DNA of 64,000 bases from Eubacterium sp. (GCA_017433825.1 JAFRGL010000013.1:1-64000); one strand, 5' to 3'. Shown: positions 44,378-53,172, numbered from the stretch's first letter. Notes: a model not told the origin generated them from the letters alone. Made by a program: numbers and translations.

Positions 44378-44423
44378 ATACAAAAATACTGTTGTTTATC
44401 ACAGGAGAGGAGCAGGAAATATT

Positions 44424-44609
44424 ATGACAGCAAAGGAACTTAAGGCACTTTTGGAAAAGGTCCCCGACGACGCATATGTTATGCTGGAAGCAGAAAAGCA
44501 TCTCGAGCCTGCGGAAATCGTGCAGAACATTAAGGACGTAATCGTCCGGTACGACGATACGCATTTTCTGACCGAACCGATTGTAATCATCAAGACCAGC
44601 AGCAAATAA
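44424..44609 (+). CDS. Small acidic protein of unknown function (61 aa)
   Basis: A 61-residue protein starting MTAKELKALLEKVPDDAYV. It has an N-terminal helix followed by alternating beta-type segments (YVMLEAEKH, DVIVRYD, IVIIKTS), no cysteines and no membrane segment. The MxxKELxxxLxxxPDDA pattern is seen in small proteins of phages and Firmicutes chromosomes whose role is unknown. A strong promoter and ribosome site on one side and a terminator on the other show a real, independently expressed gene. Confidence 0.75.
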   Translation: MTAKELKALLEKVPDDAYVMLEAEKHLEPAEIVQNIKDVIVRYDDTHFLTEPIVIIKTSSK

Positions 44610-44654
44610 CCTTATCTGCATGACAGGATGAATATTGTCCGGGCACTGCCCGGC

Positions 44655-44690
44655 ATGAAAAAGCACCGGGCGCTGCCCGGTGCCTTTTTA
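44655..44690. terminator. Bidirectional terminator with GCACCGGGC hairpin
   Basis: GCACCGGGC (44663-44671), loop GCT, GCCCGGTGC (44675-44683), with TTTTT downstream on the plus strand and AAAAA upstream. It serves the 61-residue gene and the convergent zinc-ribbon gene. The same hairpin sequence family recurs at 47755 and 50432. Confidence 0.9.
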
Positions 44691-44705
44691 TGTTTTCATA
44701 TCGGA

Positions 44706-45215
44706 TTACTGCAGCATTTTCTCCACGGCTTCCTTGGCTTCGGTAAGATCCGCCCCGGTTTCGTCCATATAGTACCGGATAGCCTTAATCTTGTCGGAAG
44801 CGTCGAAATGATCCCGGATATACTGCTCCAGGGGACTGTAAACCGGCTTCACCTCAACCGGGTCCGGTACAGGCACATAGGTGCCGTCAAACATGGACTC
44901 GATGACTGCCCGGACCTCCATAATGTCAAGCCCGGTTTCCCTTTTGTAAAAGCTGATGGCCTTCATCTTATCCCCGGCCGGGTAGAAATTTGCCATGATA
45001 TATTCGTATTTTGAATCCACACCCACGGGAGCTTCCGGTTCGGATGCTGCAGGGACTTCCTGCACGGGAGCTGTGACAGCTTCTGCTGCCTCATCCGGCA
45101 TTTCCTCCGGTATCTCCTCTTCAGGAACTATGACCATGGAGCGCACTTCTGCCCCGCAGTTACGGCAGAATTTCTCTCCATCTGCCACTTCGGCGCCGCA
45201 TTGCGAACAAAACAT
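44706..45215 (-). CDS. Zinc-ribbon protein with two L7/L12 C-terminal-like repeats
   Basis: A 169-residue protein. Residues 1-25 form a zinc ribbon with two CxxC pairs (CSQCGAE and CRNCGAE). A Glu/Pro/Ala-rich linker spans about 30-65. Two repeats follow (about 70-110 and 130-169), each of the form DKxKAIxxYxxETGxxxxExxxxIExM, closely resembling the helical part of the ribosomal protein L7/L12 C-terminal domain ([21 protein letters not shown]-like). That domain binds translation factors, but a role here is unproven. AGGAGG precedes the ATG. Confidence 0.78.
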   Translation of the reverse strand: MFCSQCGAEVADGEKFCRNCGAEVRSMVIVPEEEIPEEMPDEAAEAVTAPVQEVPAASEPEAPVGVDSKYEYIMANFYPAGDKMKAISFYKRETGLDIMEVRAVIESMFDGTYVPVPDPVEVKPVYSPLEQYIRDHFDASDKIKAIRYYMDETGADLTEAKEAVEKMLQ

Positions 45216-45229
45216 TCTGCTACCTCCTG

Positions 45230-46249
45230 TTATGATCTGCGCTGTTTCGCCTTGTCCGGCGCGCAGACATAGCCGTCAAACAGCTTTTCAGGCGCGGTTT
45301 CGATGAAATAATCCACCGTCCACTGCTGGTCCCTGCTCTCCTTGCGGATCATCGCGCAGAACTCGGGATCGCTGTACCTGCCCACCATACCGTCTACGGT
45401 AAAGAAGGTGGTTCCCGTTACGTCCTTCGCCGCATCCGTGCAGAGATAGCTGATGAAGGGACAGAAGCCGTCGGGCAGCGGCGTATCGTCAAAGTGCATG
45501 AAGACTTCACCGGTCAGTGTCGAGGATTTCTCGCCGGCTGCCAGGGCCTGGTCGAATACTTCCATGTCGATGGCCGCGCGGGTTCTTGCCGCCGGGCAGA
45601 AAATATTGGCGGTGATATTGTAATCGCGGAGCTCGTAGGCAATACTGCGGGTAAAGCCGATAACGCCGGCATTTGCCGCGCCGTATTCACTCTGGCGGAT
45701 GGTGGAGCCCAGGAACGCGCCGGAGGAACAGTTTACGATACGGCCCCATTTATTCTTAATCATATAGGGAATGGCATGACGGAGCACATAGAAATAGCCG
45801 GTGGGCTTTGTGGTCACAACCCTGTCCCAAAGCTCCTTGGGCATATCCTCCACTGCGCAGAAGCCGAAGGCGCCGGCCACGTTTACAACGATGTCCACGG
45901 AACCGTAGGTTTCCACGGCTGTCTCCACCAGGCGTTTCGCATCGTCCCAGTTCGTAATATCAGCGAAGCATGCGGTCGCTTCCCCGCCGGCTTCCCGGAT
46001 AGCTGCAGCCGTCGTCTCCGCATCGCCTGCAAACTGGTCTTCTTCCTTACGCACCCATTCCTTAAGCTCAGGGGTCAGTCTCTCGAATTTCTCCGGGGAG
46101 AGGATGTGAAGTTCACCGGGCTTGACCGGCTTGCGGTTGTTGGTAATAACCTTCGCGCCTTCGGAAGCCAGATGCTTCGCGATTGCGCGGCCGATGCCCT
46201 GGCCGGAACCGGTAACAATTGCAACTTTTCCTTCAAGATGTCTGCTCAT
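45230..46249 (-). CDS. Short-chain dehydrogenase/reductase with a YxxxN active site
   Basis: A 339-residue SDR. NAD(P)-binding TGSGQGIGR at about 12-20, NVAG in VVNVAGAFGF, and catalytic Ser in NCSSGAFLG. The catalytic tetrad Lys is missing: the motif is Tyr189-GAA-Asn193 instead of YxxxK. An insertion of about 35 residues after strand 2 and a C-terminal extension of about 60 residues (GYSDP onward to KQRRS) set it apart from 250-residue SDRs. It probably reduces or oxidises a hydroxy or keto group in the pathway of the adjacent UroD-like and glycyl radical enzymes, which is inference from position only. Confidence 0.85.
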   Translation of the reverse strand: MSRHLEGKVAIVTGSGQGIGRAIAKHLASEGAKVITNNRKPVKPGELHILSPEKFERLTPELKEWVRKEEDQFAGDAETTAAAIREAGGEATACFADITNWDDAKRLVETAVETYGSVDIVVNVAGAFGFCAVEDMPKELWDRVVTTKPTGYFYVLRHAIPYMIKNKWGRIVNCSSGAFLGSTIRQSEYGAANAGVIGFTRSIAYELRDYNITANIFCPAARTRAAIDMEVFDQALAAGEKSSTLTGEVFMHFDDTPLPDGFCPFISYLCTDAAKDVTGTTFFTVDGMVGRYSDPEFCAMIRKESRDQQWTVDYFIETAPEKLFDGYVCAPDKAKQRRS

Positions 46250-46422
46250 AAAAAACCTCCTAAATAATCTCTATATAAGAGTGTTCCGCCGCATTTCGCG
46301 CGGCCGTTTTACAAAACGGATTATGCACCCGCAAAGGATGCATTGCCTGAATTAATAATAACCGATTTCTCCCGAAAAGCATACGAAAAAATGAAGAATA
46401 ATCTATATTTTTTCCGAAAATC

Positions 46423-46460
46423 AAAAACCCCCGCATTTCCCTTAAACAGGAAATGCGGGG
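46423..46460 (-). terminator. Rho-independent terminator after the first UroD-like gene
   Basis: On the minus strand CCCCGCATTTCC and GGAAATGCGGGG form a 12-bp stem, followed by GTTTTTG. It separates the UroD-like and SDR genes into different transcripts. Confidence 0.92.
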
Positions 46461-46479
46461 CGTAAGGATATACACAGGA

Positions 46480-47562
46480 TTATTCGCCGCGTTCCTCGTC
46501 GTATTTTTCGCTGCTGTAGCAGTACCACTCATAGGCTGCATCCCAGGTGGCCGCAGGTCCGGGACCGTAAGCGCCGCCGTGCAGGCCGCCGCCCTTGCCG
46601 TAGGTATCGATGATTTCATGTACTGCAGCCTTGATGTCCTCCGGTTTGTCGGAGGGGCTCATCGCGCTCATGTTAAAGCCGATCTTGTCTCCCCATTCTC
46701 TCTTGTATCTGGGAAGATCGTTTGCCCTTGCCTGGAACTGGCCGAAGTCGGCGCCCATTTCCACCATGTAAGGCAGGAAACGCTCGATTTTTCCGCAGGA
46801 GTGCAGCTGTACGACCGTATTGCGGGAATGATAGTAATCGAACAGACGTTTGGTGGGCTCAAGGACGATATCCTCCATCATCTGCGGTGAGAAGAAGGTA
46901 TCACGCTCGGTGCCCCAGTCATCATGATAGGTAATCATATCCACCGGAAGGTATTTCAGCAGCGTGTCATGGAAATGAATTTCAAAATCCACAAAGGCTT
47001 CCAGGAAATCCTTGACTGCTTCCGGCTCAACTGCCATGGCCAGCATGCTCTCGGTGTAGCCGCCGAGCAGGGCTACCAGTCTCTCCGTGCAGCCTGCCAG
47101 GATATCCACGTGGATAAGCTTCTCCGGATCATGAACCTTCATGATCTCGCCGCAAAGGCCGGCAATATCATAATCTCCCAGGTTCGGGAAGGTTACCTGT
47201 TTTTCCCATTCGGTAATATCATCCACCACGGGAGGTGTATTCGGATCCAGCATGGGGCCGCCGGCCGAACGGACGAACCGCCACTCACAGCCGAACCAGT
47301 CCGTGAAATTATGGTCATTCGGCGCGCCGAAATCCGCTTCGCCGCAGCCTGTTACCTGGGAAAGCATGTACATATCCATATCTACGCCGTCATTGGGAAC
47401 CCAGTAGGGATTCTGACGTTTTGCCGCACGCATGAAGTTTTCACGGATGGAAATCGGGTAATCAATCTTCGGAACATAATTCGTCTGCTGACTGAAAAAT
47501 GATTTCACCGCATAGCTTTTGGCACCGGGTGTGCCGTAGGGGACTCTTTCGTATTTTTTCAT
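46480..47562 (-). CDS. Uroporphyrinogen-decarboxylase-family protein (MtaA/CmuA-like), copy 1
   Basis: A 360-residue TIM-barrel protein of the URO-D superfamily. The segment VVQLHSCGKIE contains His254-x-Cys256, the zinc motif of methylcobamide:CoM and related corrinoid methyltransferases (HxCxnC) rather than of haem UroD. The third Cys expected near position 280 is Ala (QARANDL). Haem genes are absent, so porphyrin metabolism is unlikely. The ATG at 47562 has AGAAGGAG 7 bases upstream, preferred over 47586. It is transcribed after the two glycyl radical enzymes but separated by a terminator. A second UroD-like gene sits beside the third glycyl radical enzyme at 59371. Confidence 0.82.
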   Translation of the reverse strand: MKKYERVPYGTPGAKSYAVKSFFSQQTNYVPKIDYPISIRENFMRAAKRQNPYWVPNDGVDMDMYMLSQVTGCGEADFGAPNDHNFTDWFGCEWRFVRSAGGPMLDPNTPPVVDDITEWEKQVTFPNLGDYDIAGLCGEIMKVHDPEKLIHVDILAGCTERLVALLGGYTESMLAMAVEPEAVKDFLEAFVDFEIHFHDTLLKYLPVDMITYHDDWGTERDTFFSPQMMEDIVLEPTKRLFDYYHSRNTVVQLHSCGKIERFLPYMVEMGADFGQFQARANDLPRYKREWGDKIGFNMSAMSPSDKPEDIKAAVHEIIDTYGKGGGLHGGAYGPGPAATWDAAYEWYCYSSEKYDEERGE

Positions 47563-47754
47563 CTCTGACTCCTTCTCTCTGTACATAAAAATCCATTCTT
47601 CTCAGGGACTGACCGTTTAAATACCCTGGAATGTCCTTCTAGGCATTAAACAGATTCCCACTATATACCAAATTTATTATAACAGACTTCCTTTCCCGGA
47701 TCATCGTCCTGACAGCCTAATATATTCCGCGGTTTCCCCGTCGGTTTTTGTACA

Positions 47755-47783
47755 TAAAAAGGCACCGGGTACGGCCCGGTGCC
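47755..47783 (-). terminator. Rho-independent terminator of glycyl radical enzyme gene 1
   Basis: On the minus strand GGCACCGGG, short loop, CCCGGTGCC, then TTTTT. It is nearly identical to the terminator of the paralogue at 50432, as is the 3' untranslated stretch between stop codon and hairpin. Confidence 0.92.
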
Positions 47784-47831
47784 TTTCTTTATCGCTTAGT
47801 TTAATGATTTGACTAAAAATCCGGTCTTCTT

Positions 47832-50288
47832 TTAGAAGCTGTGCTCCGTACGGGAAATCAGGTCGTTCTGCATCGCCTCGGTCATATCCACGAAATATGC
47901 GGAATAGCCGGCGATACGGACTACCAGGTTGTGGTAATCATCCGGATGCTCCTGCGCATCGCGGAGGGTCTCCACGCCTACCACGTTGTACTGAACTTCC
48001 ATGCCGCCGCCTTCGAAGAATGCCTTGGTCATGTCGCGCAGCTTCTCAACGCCTTCCTCACGGGAAAGGGCGGTCGGATGGATACGGATGTTGACAGCCA
48101 TGCCGCTCATGAAACGGCCGTTGTCCCAGGCAAGGGTGGAGTTGAATACGCCGGTGGGGCCGTTTCTGTCCATACCCTGTACCGGGCTCATGGCATCGGC
48201 GATCGGGGTGCCGGCCTTACGTCCGTCCGGGGTAGCCCAGGTGATCTCACCCTGCGGCACATGGTCGGAAGCGCCGAACATGCCGCAGCTGTAGCCTTCC
48301 GCACGGCAGGTTGAATAGCCCCTGGTCATGTTGTAGTACCAGTCAAGGACGTATTTCTGCTGCTCGTCGGCATAGGGATCGGCATTGCCGTAACGCGGGC
48401 ATTCGTTCAGGATTCTCTGACGGAGGGCTTCATACTCGGGGCCTTCCCAGTTGGCCAGAACGGCATCCAGAAGCGTCTTTGCGGAGCAGATCTTCTTGTC
48501 ATAAACGGCCCACCTGATGGCGGTGAGGGAGTCGCCGACAGTGGCTGTACCGGTAGCCGTGCCGCCGAAGTAATTGTACTTCGCGCCGCCTTCGGATACG
48601 TCCATGCCCTTTTCCATACAGCCGTCGGTGGAAATGGAAAGGTTCGGATAGCAGAACTTCAGGGGCTGCATATAGTCCGCGTAGTTGTTCAGGGTAATGG
48701 ACCATTCCATATAATACTTGGTGAGCTTCTCGAATGCCTTCTTCACGTCCTCGAAGGTCTCCATCTCATACAGATAGCCGGAACGCACCTCTTCCGGTCC
48801 CTGGGCCCCGTTCATCGGGTTGATGCCGTTGTTGATGGTCATCAGCAGGCAGATCGGCCACATAAGGCCGTTGTGGCCCATGGCTACGGCATTGGGCGCC
48901 GGATAGTCATTGCCGGAACCGGTAACTTCCTGACAGCCGATGAAGGCGAAGTTCCTGGCATCCTCCAGTTCCATCTTTCTCTCTCTTAAGATGGCGGGAA
49001 TGATGATGTCGTCATTCTGAAGCAGGGGCAGGCCGCCGACTCTCTTGGAGGTCTCAATGGCCAGGTTCCACAGCTCATCCGGGGTATCCTTGCTGATACG
49101 CAAGGAAATGGTGGGCTCATGCAGCTCCAGGCGGGCTTCCGCTTCCAGTACCATGTAGGTAACGGGGTTGGAGGATTCTTTGCCTGTCTTGGGATCGCAT
49201 CCGCCGATGGTGGTATGCTGGCCGATGTGACCGATACCGGCTGTCTGCGCGCCGGGGCCGAAGCCGCCGCCGTAGAAGATATTCAGCTTCAGGAAGAATG
49301 CGTCAACCAGCTCCTGGGCATGTTCTTCGGTGATGGTGCCTTCTTCCAGTTCTTTTTTCAGGTACGGCCAGGTGTACTGGTCGAAACGGCCGATGGAGGT
49401 AACGCCGGGGCCGTTGTTGAATCTCATGAGGACATTGTACAGCATATAATGCTGCAGGGCCTCCCAGAAGTTCCTGGGCGGGTTGTAGGCGATCCAGTCA
49501 AGGCTGTCAGCCATCATCTCGTACTCGGCCTTCTTTTCCGCATTCTCTTCCTTCGCGGCTTTCTCTCTGGCGATGTCGGCATATCTCTTGGTCAGGGTGA
49601 TGATGCCGTCGCAGGCAATGCATGCTGCGTTGTAGAAAATGTATTTTCTGATATCCTGGCCGAACACTTTGCCCTTATGCTCTTCCATCCAGTCGGAGGC
49701 TTGTTTGCGGATAGCCGCATAGCCTTTCCTCATAACATTCTGGAAGCCGGGCGTAAGGTGTCCGGGCATTGCCAGCAGTCCGAAGCCGCCCGGACGGCCG
49801 TAAGTGGTGGCGATGGTGGCGCTGAGTTCCTTAACGCCTTCGGGCTCATATGCCTGGGGCCTTACGCCAAGGGGGCTTGCCATCTGGATCTTCATCAGTT
49901 CGCGGAGGTCTTTCAGCTCTTCGGGGGAAACCGCCAGCTTCTGGTGTGAATACAGCGGATCCTCATCGGGAGCGTGATGCAGGCCGTCCTCCCAGATGGG
50001 CCAGGTGTTTTCGATGTCAACCATCAGCCATCTGATACCGTCGGAACCGCCCCAGTGCTTGTGGCCCAGATCGCCTACAAAAAACTCATCCTCTTCGATG
50101 TCCAGGGGAGCTCTTTCGATAATGTAGAGGTCCTCGGCAGCTTTCTGGATAACCGGCGGATAATTCTTGTAGATTTCCTGCGACTCGAATTTCAGGCGCA
50201 TCTTACCGGCATCCGCAATGATAAGCCTGTCACGGACTTTGACTTTCATTCTCGCGATACGCTCGGTATACGGTTTGAATTGATACAT
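47832..50288 (-). CDS. Glycyl radical enzyme (PFL/dehydratase-lyase superfamily), paralogue 1
   Basis: An 818-residue oxygen-sensitive enzyme. The active-site thiyl Cys452 lies in FIGCQEVTG, with Glu454 giving the GCxE arrangement of diol dehydratase, choline lyase and related eliminases and decarboxylases, and not the CC pair of true pyruvate formate-lyase. The radical Gly794 lies in VVRIAGYSAYF, 25 residues from the end. It is about 85-90 % identical by eye to the next gene, so they arose by recent tandem duplication. The ATG at 50288 (MYQFKPY) follows GAAAGGAAG; the longer frame to 50339 is rejected. The substrate is unknown. No activating enzyme is encoded in the window. Confidence 0.9.
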   Translation of the reverse strand: MYQFKPYTERIARMKVKVRDRLIIADAGKMRLKFESQEIYKNYPPVIQKAAEDLYIIERAPLDIEEDEFFVGDLGHKHWGGSDGIRWLMVDIENTWPIWEDGLHHAPDEDPLYSHQKLAVSPEELKDLRELMKIQMASPLGVRPQAYEPEGVKELSATIATTYGRPGGFGLLAMPGHLTPGFQNVMRKGYAAIRKQASDWMEEHKGKVFGQDIRKYIFYNAACIACDGIITLTKRYADIAREKAAKEENAEKKAEYEMMADSLDWIAYNPPRNFWEALQHYMLYNVLMRFNNGPGVTSIGRFDQYTWPYLKKELEEGTITEEHAQELVDAFFLKLNIFYGGGFGPGAQTAGIGHIGQHTTIGGCDPKTGKESSNPVTYMVLEAEARLELHEPTISLRISKDTPDELWNLAIETSKRVGGLPLLQNDDIIIPAILRERKMELEDARNFAFIGCQEVTGSGNDYPAPNAVAMGHNGLMWPICLLMTINNGINPMNGAQGPEEVRSGYLYEMETFEDVKKAFEKLTKYYMEWSITLNNYADYMQPLKFCYPNLSISTDGCMEKGMDVSEGGAKYNYFGGTATGTATVGDSLTAIRWAVYDKKICSAKTLLDAVLANWEGPEYEALRQRILNECPRYGNADPYADEQQKYVLDWYYNMTRGYSTCRAEGYSCGMFGASDHVPQGEITWATPDGRKAGTPIADAMSPVQGMDRNGPTGVFNSTLAWDNGRFMSGMAVNIRIHPTALSREEGVEKLRDMTKAFFEGGGMEVQYNVVGVETLRDAQEHPDDYHNLVVRIAGYSAYFVDMTEAMQNDLISRTEHSF

Positions 50289-50348
50289 AGCATTCTTCCT
50301 TTCTGTTCTCTTTATACTTTCATGCAAAATAAACAACACTCCGTTATT

Positions 50349-50377
50349 ACTATAATCTACTTTTTTTCATAATACAA
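50349..50377 (-). promoter_or_regulatory. Predicted promoter of glycyl radical enzyme gene 1
   Basis: Minus-strand TTGTAT (50372-50377), 17-base spacer, TATAGT (50349-50354), about 60 bases before the ATG at 50288. It differs in sequence from the promoter of the paralogue. Confidence 0.6.
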
Positions 50378-50431
50378 GATAATCCTGCAGCCGGAATACT
50401 CCAAATACGTCAGGGTATCTGCAGCACATGT

Positions 50432-50460
50432 AAAAAAGGCACCGGGCCGGGCCCGGTGCC
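50432..50460 (-). terminator. Rho-independent terminator of glycyl radical enzyme gene 2
   Basis: On the minus strand GGCACCGGG, loop CCCGG, CCCGGTGCC, then TTTTTT. It shares stem and flanks with the terminator at 47755-47783. Confidence 0.92.
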
Positions 50461-50507
50461 TTTCTTTGTCGCTTAGTTTAATGATTTGCCTTAAAATCCG
50501 GACTTCT

Positions 50508-52964
50508 TTAGAAGCTGTGTTCGGTACGGGAAATCAGGTCGTTCTGCATCGCCTCGGTCATATCCACGAAGTATGCGGAATAGCCGGCGATACGGACTAC
50601 CAGGTTGTGGTAATCTTCCGGATGCTCCTGCGCATCGCGGAGGGTCTCCACGCCTACTACGTTGTACTGGACTTCCATGCCGCCACCTTCGAAAAATGCC
50701 TTGGTCATGTCGCGCAGCTTCTGAACGCCTTCCTCACGGGAAAGGGCGGTCGGATGGATACGGATGTTGACAGCCATACCGCTCATGAAACGGCCGTTGT
50801 CCCAGGCAAGGGTGGAGTTGAATACACCGGTCGGGCCGTTCGTATCCATGCCCTGTACCGGGCTCATGGCGTCGGCGATGGGAGTGCCGGTCTTACGTCC
50901 GTCCGGGGTAGCCCAGGTAATCTCACCCTGCGGCACATGGTCGGAAGCACCGAACATACCGCAGCCGTAGCCTTCCGCACGGCAGGTGGAATAGCCCCTG
51001 GTCATGTTGTAATACCAGTCAAGGACGTATTTCTGCTGCTCGTCAGCATACGGATCGGCATTGCCGTAACGCGGGCATTCATGCAGGATTCTCTGACGGA
51101 GGGCTTCATTCTTCGGGCCTTCCCAGTTCGCCAGAACGGCGTCAAGCAGTTCCTTGCCGGTGCAGATCTTCTTGTCATATACTGCCCACTTGATAGCGGT
51201 CAGGGAGTCGCCTGTGGTGGCAGTACCGGTGGCTGTACCGCCGAAGTAGTTGTACTTCGCGCCGCCCTCGGATACGTCTTTGCCCTTTTCCATACATCCG
51301 TCAACGGAAATGGAAAGGTTCGGATAGCAGAACAGCAGCGGCTGCATGTAATCGGAATAGTTGTTCAGGGAGATGGACCACTCCATGTAGTACTTGGTGA
51401 GCTTCTCAAATGCCTTCTTGACATCCTCGAAGGTTTCCATCTCGTACAGATAGCCGGACCGTACCTCTTCAGGTCCCTGGGCACCGGTCATCGGGTTGAT
51501 GCCGTTGTTGATGGCCATCAGCAGGCAGATAGCCCACATAAGGCCGTTGTGGCCCATGGATACGGCATTGGGAGCCGGATAGTCGTTGCCGGAACCGGTA
51601 ACTTCCTGGCAGCCGATGAAGGCATAGTTCCTGGCGTCCTCAATCTCCATCTTTCTTTCCCTGATAATTGCAGGGATAATCAGGTCGTCATTCTGAAGCA
51701 GGGGCAGGCCGCCGACTCTCTTGGAGGTCTCAATGGCCAGGTTCCACAGCTCATCCGGGGTATCCTTGGATACACGTAAGGAAATGGTGGGCTCATGCAG
51801 TTCCATACGGGCTTCGGCTTCCAGTACCATGTAGGTAACGGGGTTGGAGGACTCTTTGCCGGTCTTGGGATCGCAGCCGCCGATGGTGGTATGCTGGCCA
51901 ACATGGCCGATGCCTGCGGTCTGGGCCTGCTTGCCGAAGTTGCCGCCGTGGTAAATGTTCAGTTTCAGGAAGAATGCGTCAACCAGCTCCTGGGCATAGT
52001 CCATGGTAATGGTTCCTTCTTCCAGATCCTTCTTCAGGTACGGCCAGGTGTACTGGTCGAAACGGCCGATGGAGGTAACGCCGGGGCCGTTGTTGAATCT
52101 CATGAATACGTTATACAGGGTGTAGTGCTGCAGGGACTCCCAGAAGTTCCTGGGCGGATTGTAGGCGATCCAGTCAAGGCCGTCGGCCATCTTCTCGAAC
52201 TCAGCCTTCTTCTCGGGATTTTCTTCCTTCGCGGCCTTCTCCTTCGCAATGTCGGCATATCTCTTGGTCAGGGTGATGATGCCGTCGCAGGCGATGCATG
52301 CTGCGTTGTAGAAGATGTACTTCTTGATATCCTGTCCGAATACTTTGCCCTTGTGCTCTTCCATCCAGTCGGAGGCCTGCTTGCGGATAGCCGCATAGCC
52401 CTTCCTCATAACGTTCTGGAAGCCGGGGGTAAGGTGTCCGGGAGGCAGAAGCAGTCCCCACTCCATCGGACGTCCGTAGGTGGTGGCTACGACAGATCTC
52501 AGTTCCTTCAGGCCTTCGGGCTCATAAGGCTGCGGTCTAACCCCTAAGGGGCTTGCCATCTGAGCTTTCATCAGCTCACGGAGAGCTTTCAGTTCTTCAG
52601 GAGATACAGCCAGCTTCTGGTGGGAGTACAGCGGATCCTCATCAGGAGCGTGATGCAGTCCGTCTTCCATAATGGGCCAGGTGTTTTCAATGTCAACACG
52701 AAGCCACATCATGCCGTCGGAGCCGCCCCAGTTCTTGTGGCCGAGGTCGCCTACAAAGTACTCATCTTCTTCGATATCCAGGGGAGCTCTTTCGATAACA
52801 TAGAGATCCTCAGCGGCAGCCCTGATTACCGGCGGATAATTCTTGTAGATTTCCTTGGCTTCGAATTTCAGACGGAGTTTGCCGGCGTCTGCAATGATGA
52901 CATGTTCACTGACTTTGACTTTCATTCTTGCGATACGCTCGGTATACGGTTTGAATTGATACAT
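50508..52964 (-). CDS. Glycyl radical enzyme (PFL/dehydratase-lyase superfamily), paralogue 2
   Basis: An 818-residue paralogue of the enzyme at 47832-50288, with the same catalytic positions: Cys452 and Glu454 in FIGCQEVTG, and radical Gly794 in VVRIAGYSAYF. Differences cluster in surface stretches such as residues 160-185 and 340-360 (for example YHGGNFGKQAQTAG for FYGGGFGPGAQTAG), leaving the barrel intact, so both copies look functional. It has its own promoter and terminator. AGAAAGGAA precedes the ATG. Reaction unknown; dehydratase, C-N, C-S or C-C lyase or decarboxylase chemistry are all possible in this clade. Confidence 0.9.
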   Translation of the reverse strand: MYQFKPYTERIARMKVKVSEHVIIADAGKLRLKFEAKEIYKNYPPVIRAAAEDLYVIERAPLDIEEDEYFVGDLGHKNWGGSDGMMWLRVDIENTWPIMEDGLHHAPDEDPLYSHQKLAVSPEELKALRELMKAQMASPLGVRPQPYEPEGLKELRSVVATTYGRPMEWGLLLPPGHLTPGFQNVMRKGYAAIRKQASDWMEEHKGKVFGQDIKKYIFYNAACIACDGIITLTKRYADIAKEKAAKEENPEKKAEFEKMADGLDWIAYNPPRNFWESLQHYTLYNVFMRFNNGPGVTSIGRFDQYTWPYLKKDLEEGTITMDYAQELVDAFFLKLNIYHGGNFGKQAQTAGIGHVGQHTTIGGCDPKTGKESSNPVTYMVLEAEARMELHEPTISLRVSKDTPDELWNLAIETSKRVGGLPLLQNDDLIIPAIIRERKMEIEDARNYAFIGCQEVTGSGNDYPAPNAVSMGHNGLMWAICLLMAINNGINPMTGAQGPEEVRSGYLYEMETFEDVKKAFEKLTKYYMEWSISLNNYSDYMQPLLFCYPNLSISVDGCMEKGKDVSEGGAKYNYFGGTATGTATTGDSLTAIKWAVYDKKICTGKELLDAVLANWEGPKNEALRQRILHECPRYGNADPYADEQQKYVLDWYYNMTRGYSTCRAEGYGCGMFGASDHVPQGEITWATPDGRKTGTPIADAMSPVQGMDTNGPTGVFNSTLAWDNGRFMSGMAVNIRIHPTALSREEGVQKLRDMTKAFFEGGGMEVQYNVVGVETLRDAQEHPEDYHNLVVRIAGYSAYFVDMTEAMQNDLISRTEHSF

Positions 52965-53051
52965 ACTGTCTTTCCTTTCTATTTGATAAATATAGACTAC
53001 TGTATATTACTGCCGGATTTCCTTCAGAAACCACACCAGTATCCATAATTT

Positions 53052-53080
53052 AATATAATCAATCTCAGTTCAAAATGCAA
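53052..53080 (-). promoter_or_regulatory. Predicted promoter of glycyl radical enzyme gene 2
   Basis: Minus-strand TTGCAT (53075-53080), 17-base spacer, TATATT (53052-53057), about 88 bases before the ATG at 52964. Confidence 0.55.
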
Positions 53081-53099
53081 GTCATTCTTATTATTAAAT

Positions 53100-53140
53100 G
53101 AAGGGCCGGTATTGCATTTTTTTACAATACCGGCCTTTAT
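53100..53140. terminator. Terminator at the end of the por operon
   Basis: GGCCGGTATTG and CAATACCGGCC form an 11-bp stem around a T-rich loop, 33 bases after the porB stop codon. The trailing T-tract on the minus strand is weak (CTTCATTT). Confidence 0.75.
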
Positions 53141-53172
53141 GGGCAGTCATTATTCGTTGTATCAGTCCTTAT

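Noticed and set aside
44300-44420. Possible riboswitch before the 61-residue gene
   Set aside because: Only a promoter, a short leader and a ribosome site are visible; there is no conserved structure.
46480-47562. Haem-biosynthesis uroporphyrinogen decarboxylase (HemE)
   Set aside because: The HxC motif and absence of any haem genes favour the corrinoid methyltransferase-like branch; the same holds for 59371-60450.
47832-50288. Pyruvate formate-lyase (PflB)
   Set aside because: The adjacent cysteine pair of true PFL is absent; the active site is GCxE as in dehydratases, lyases and decarboxylases.
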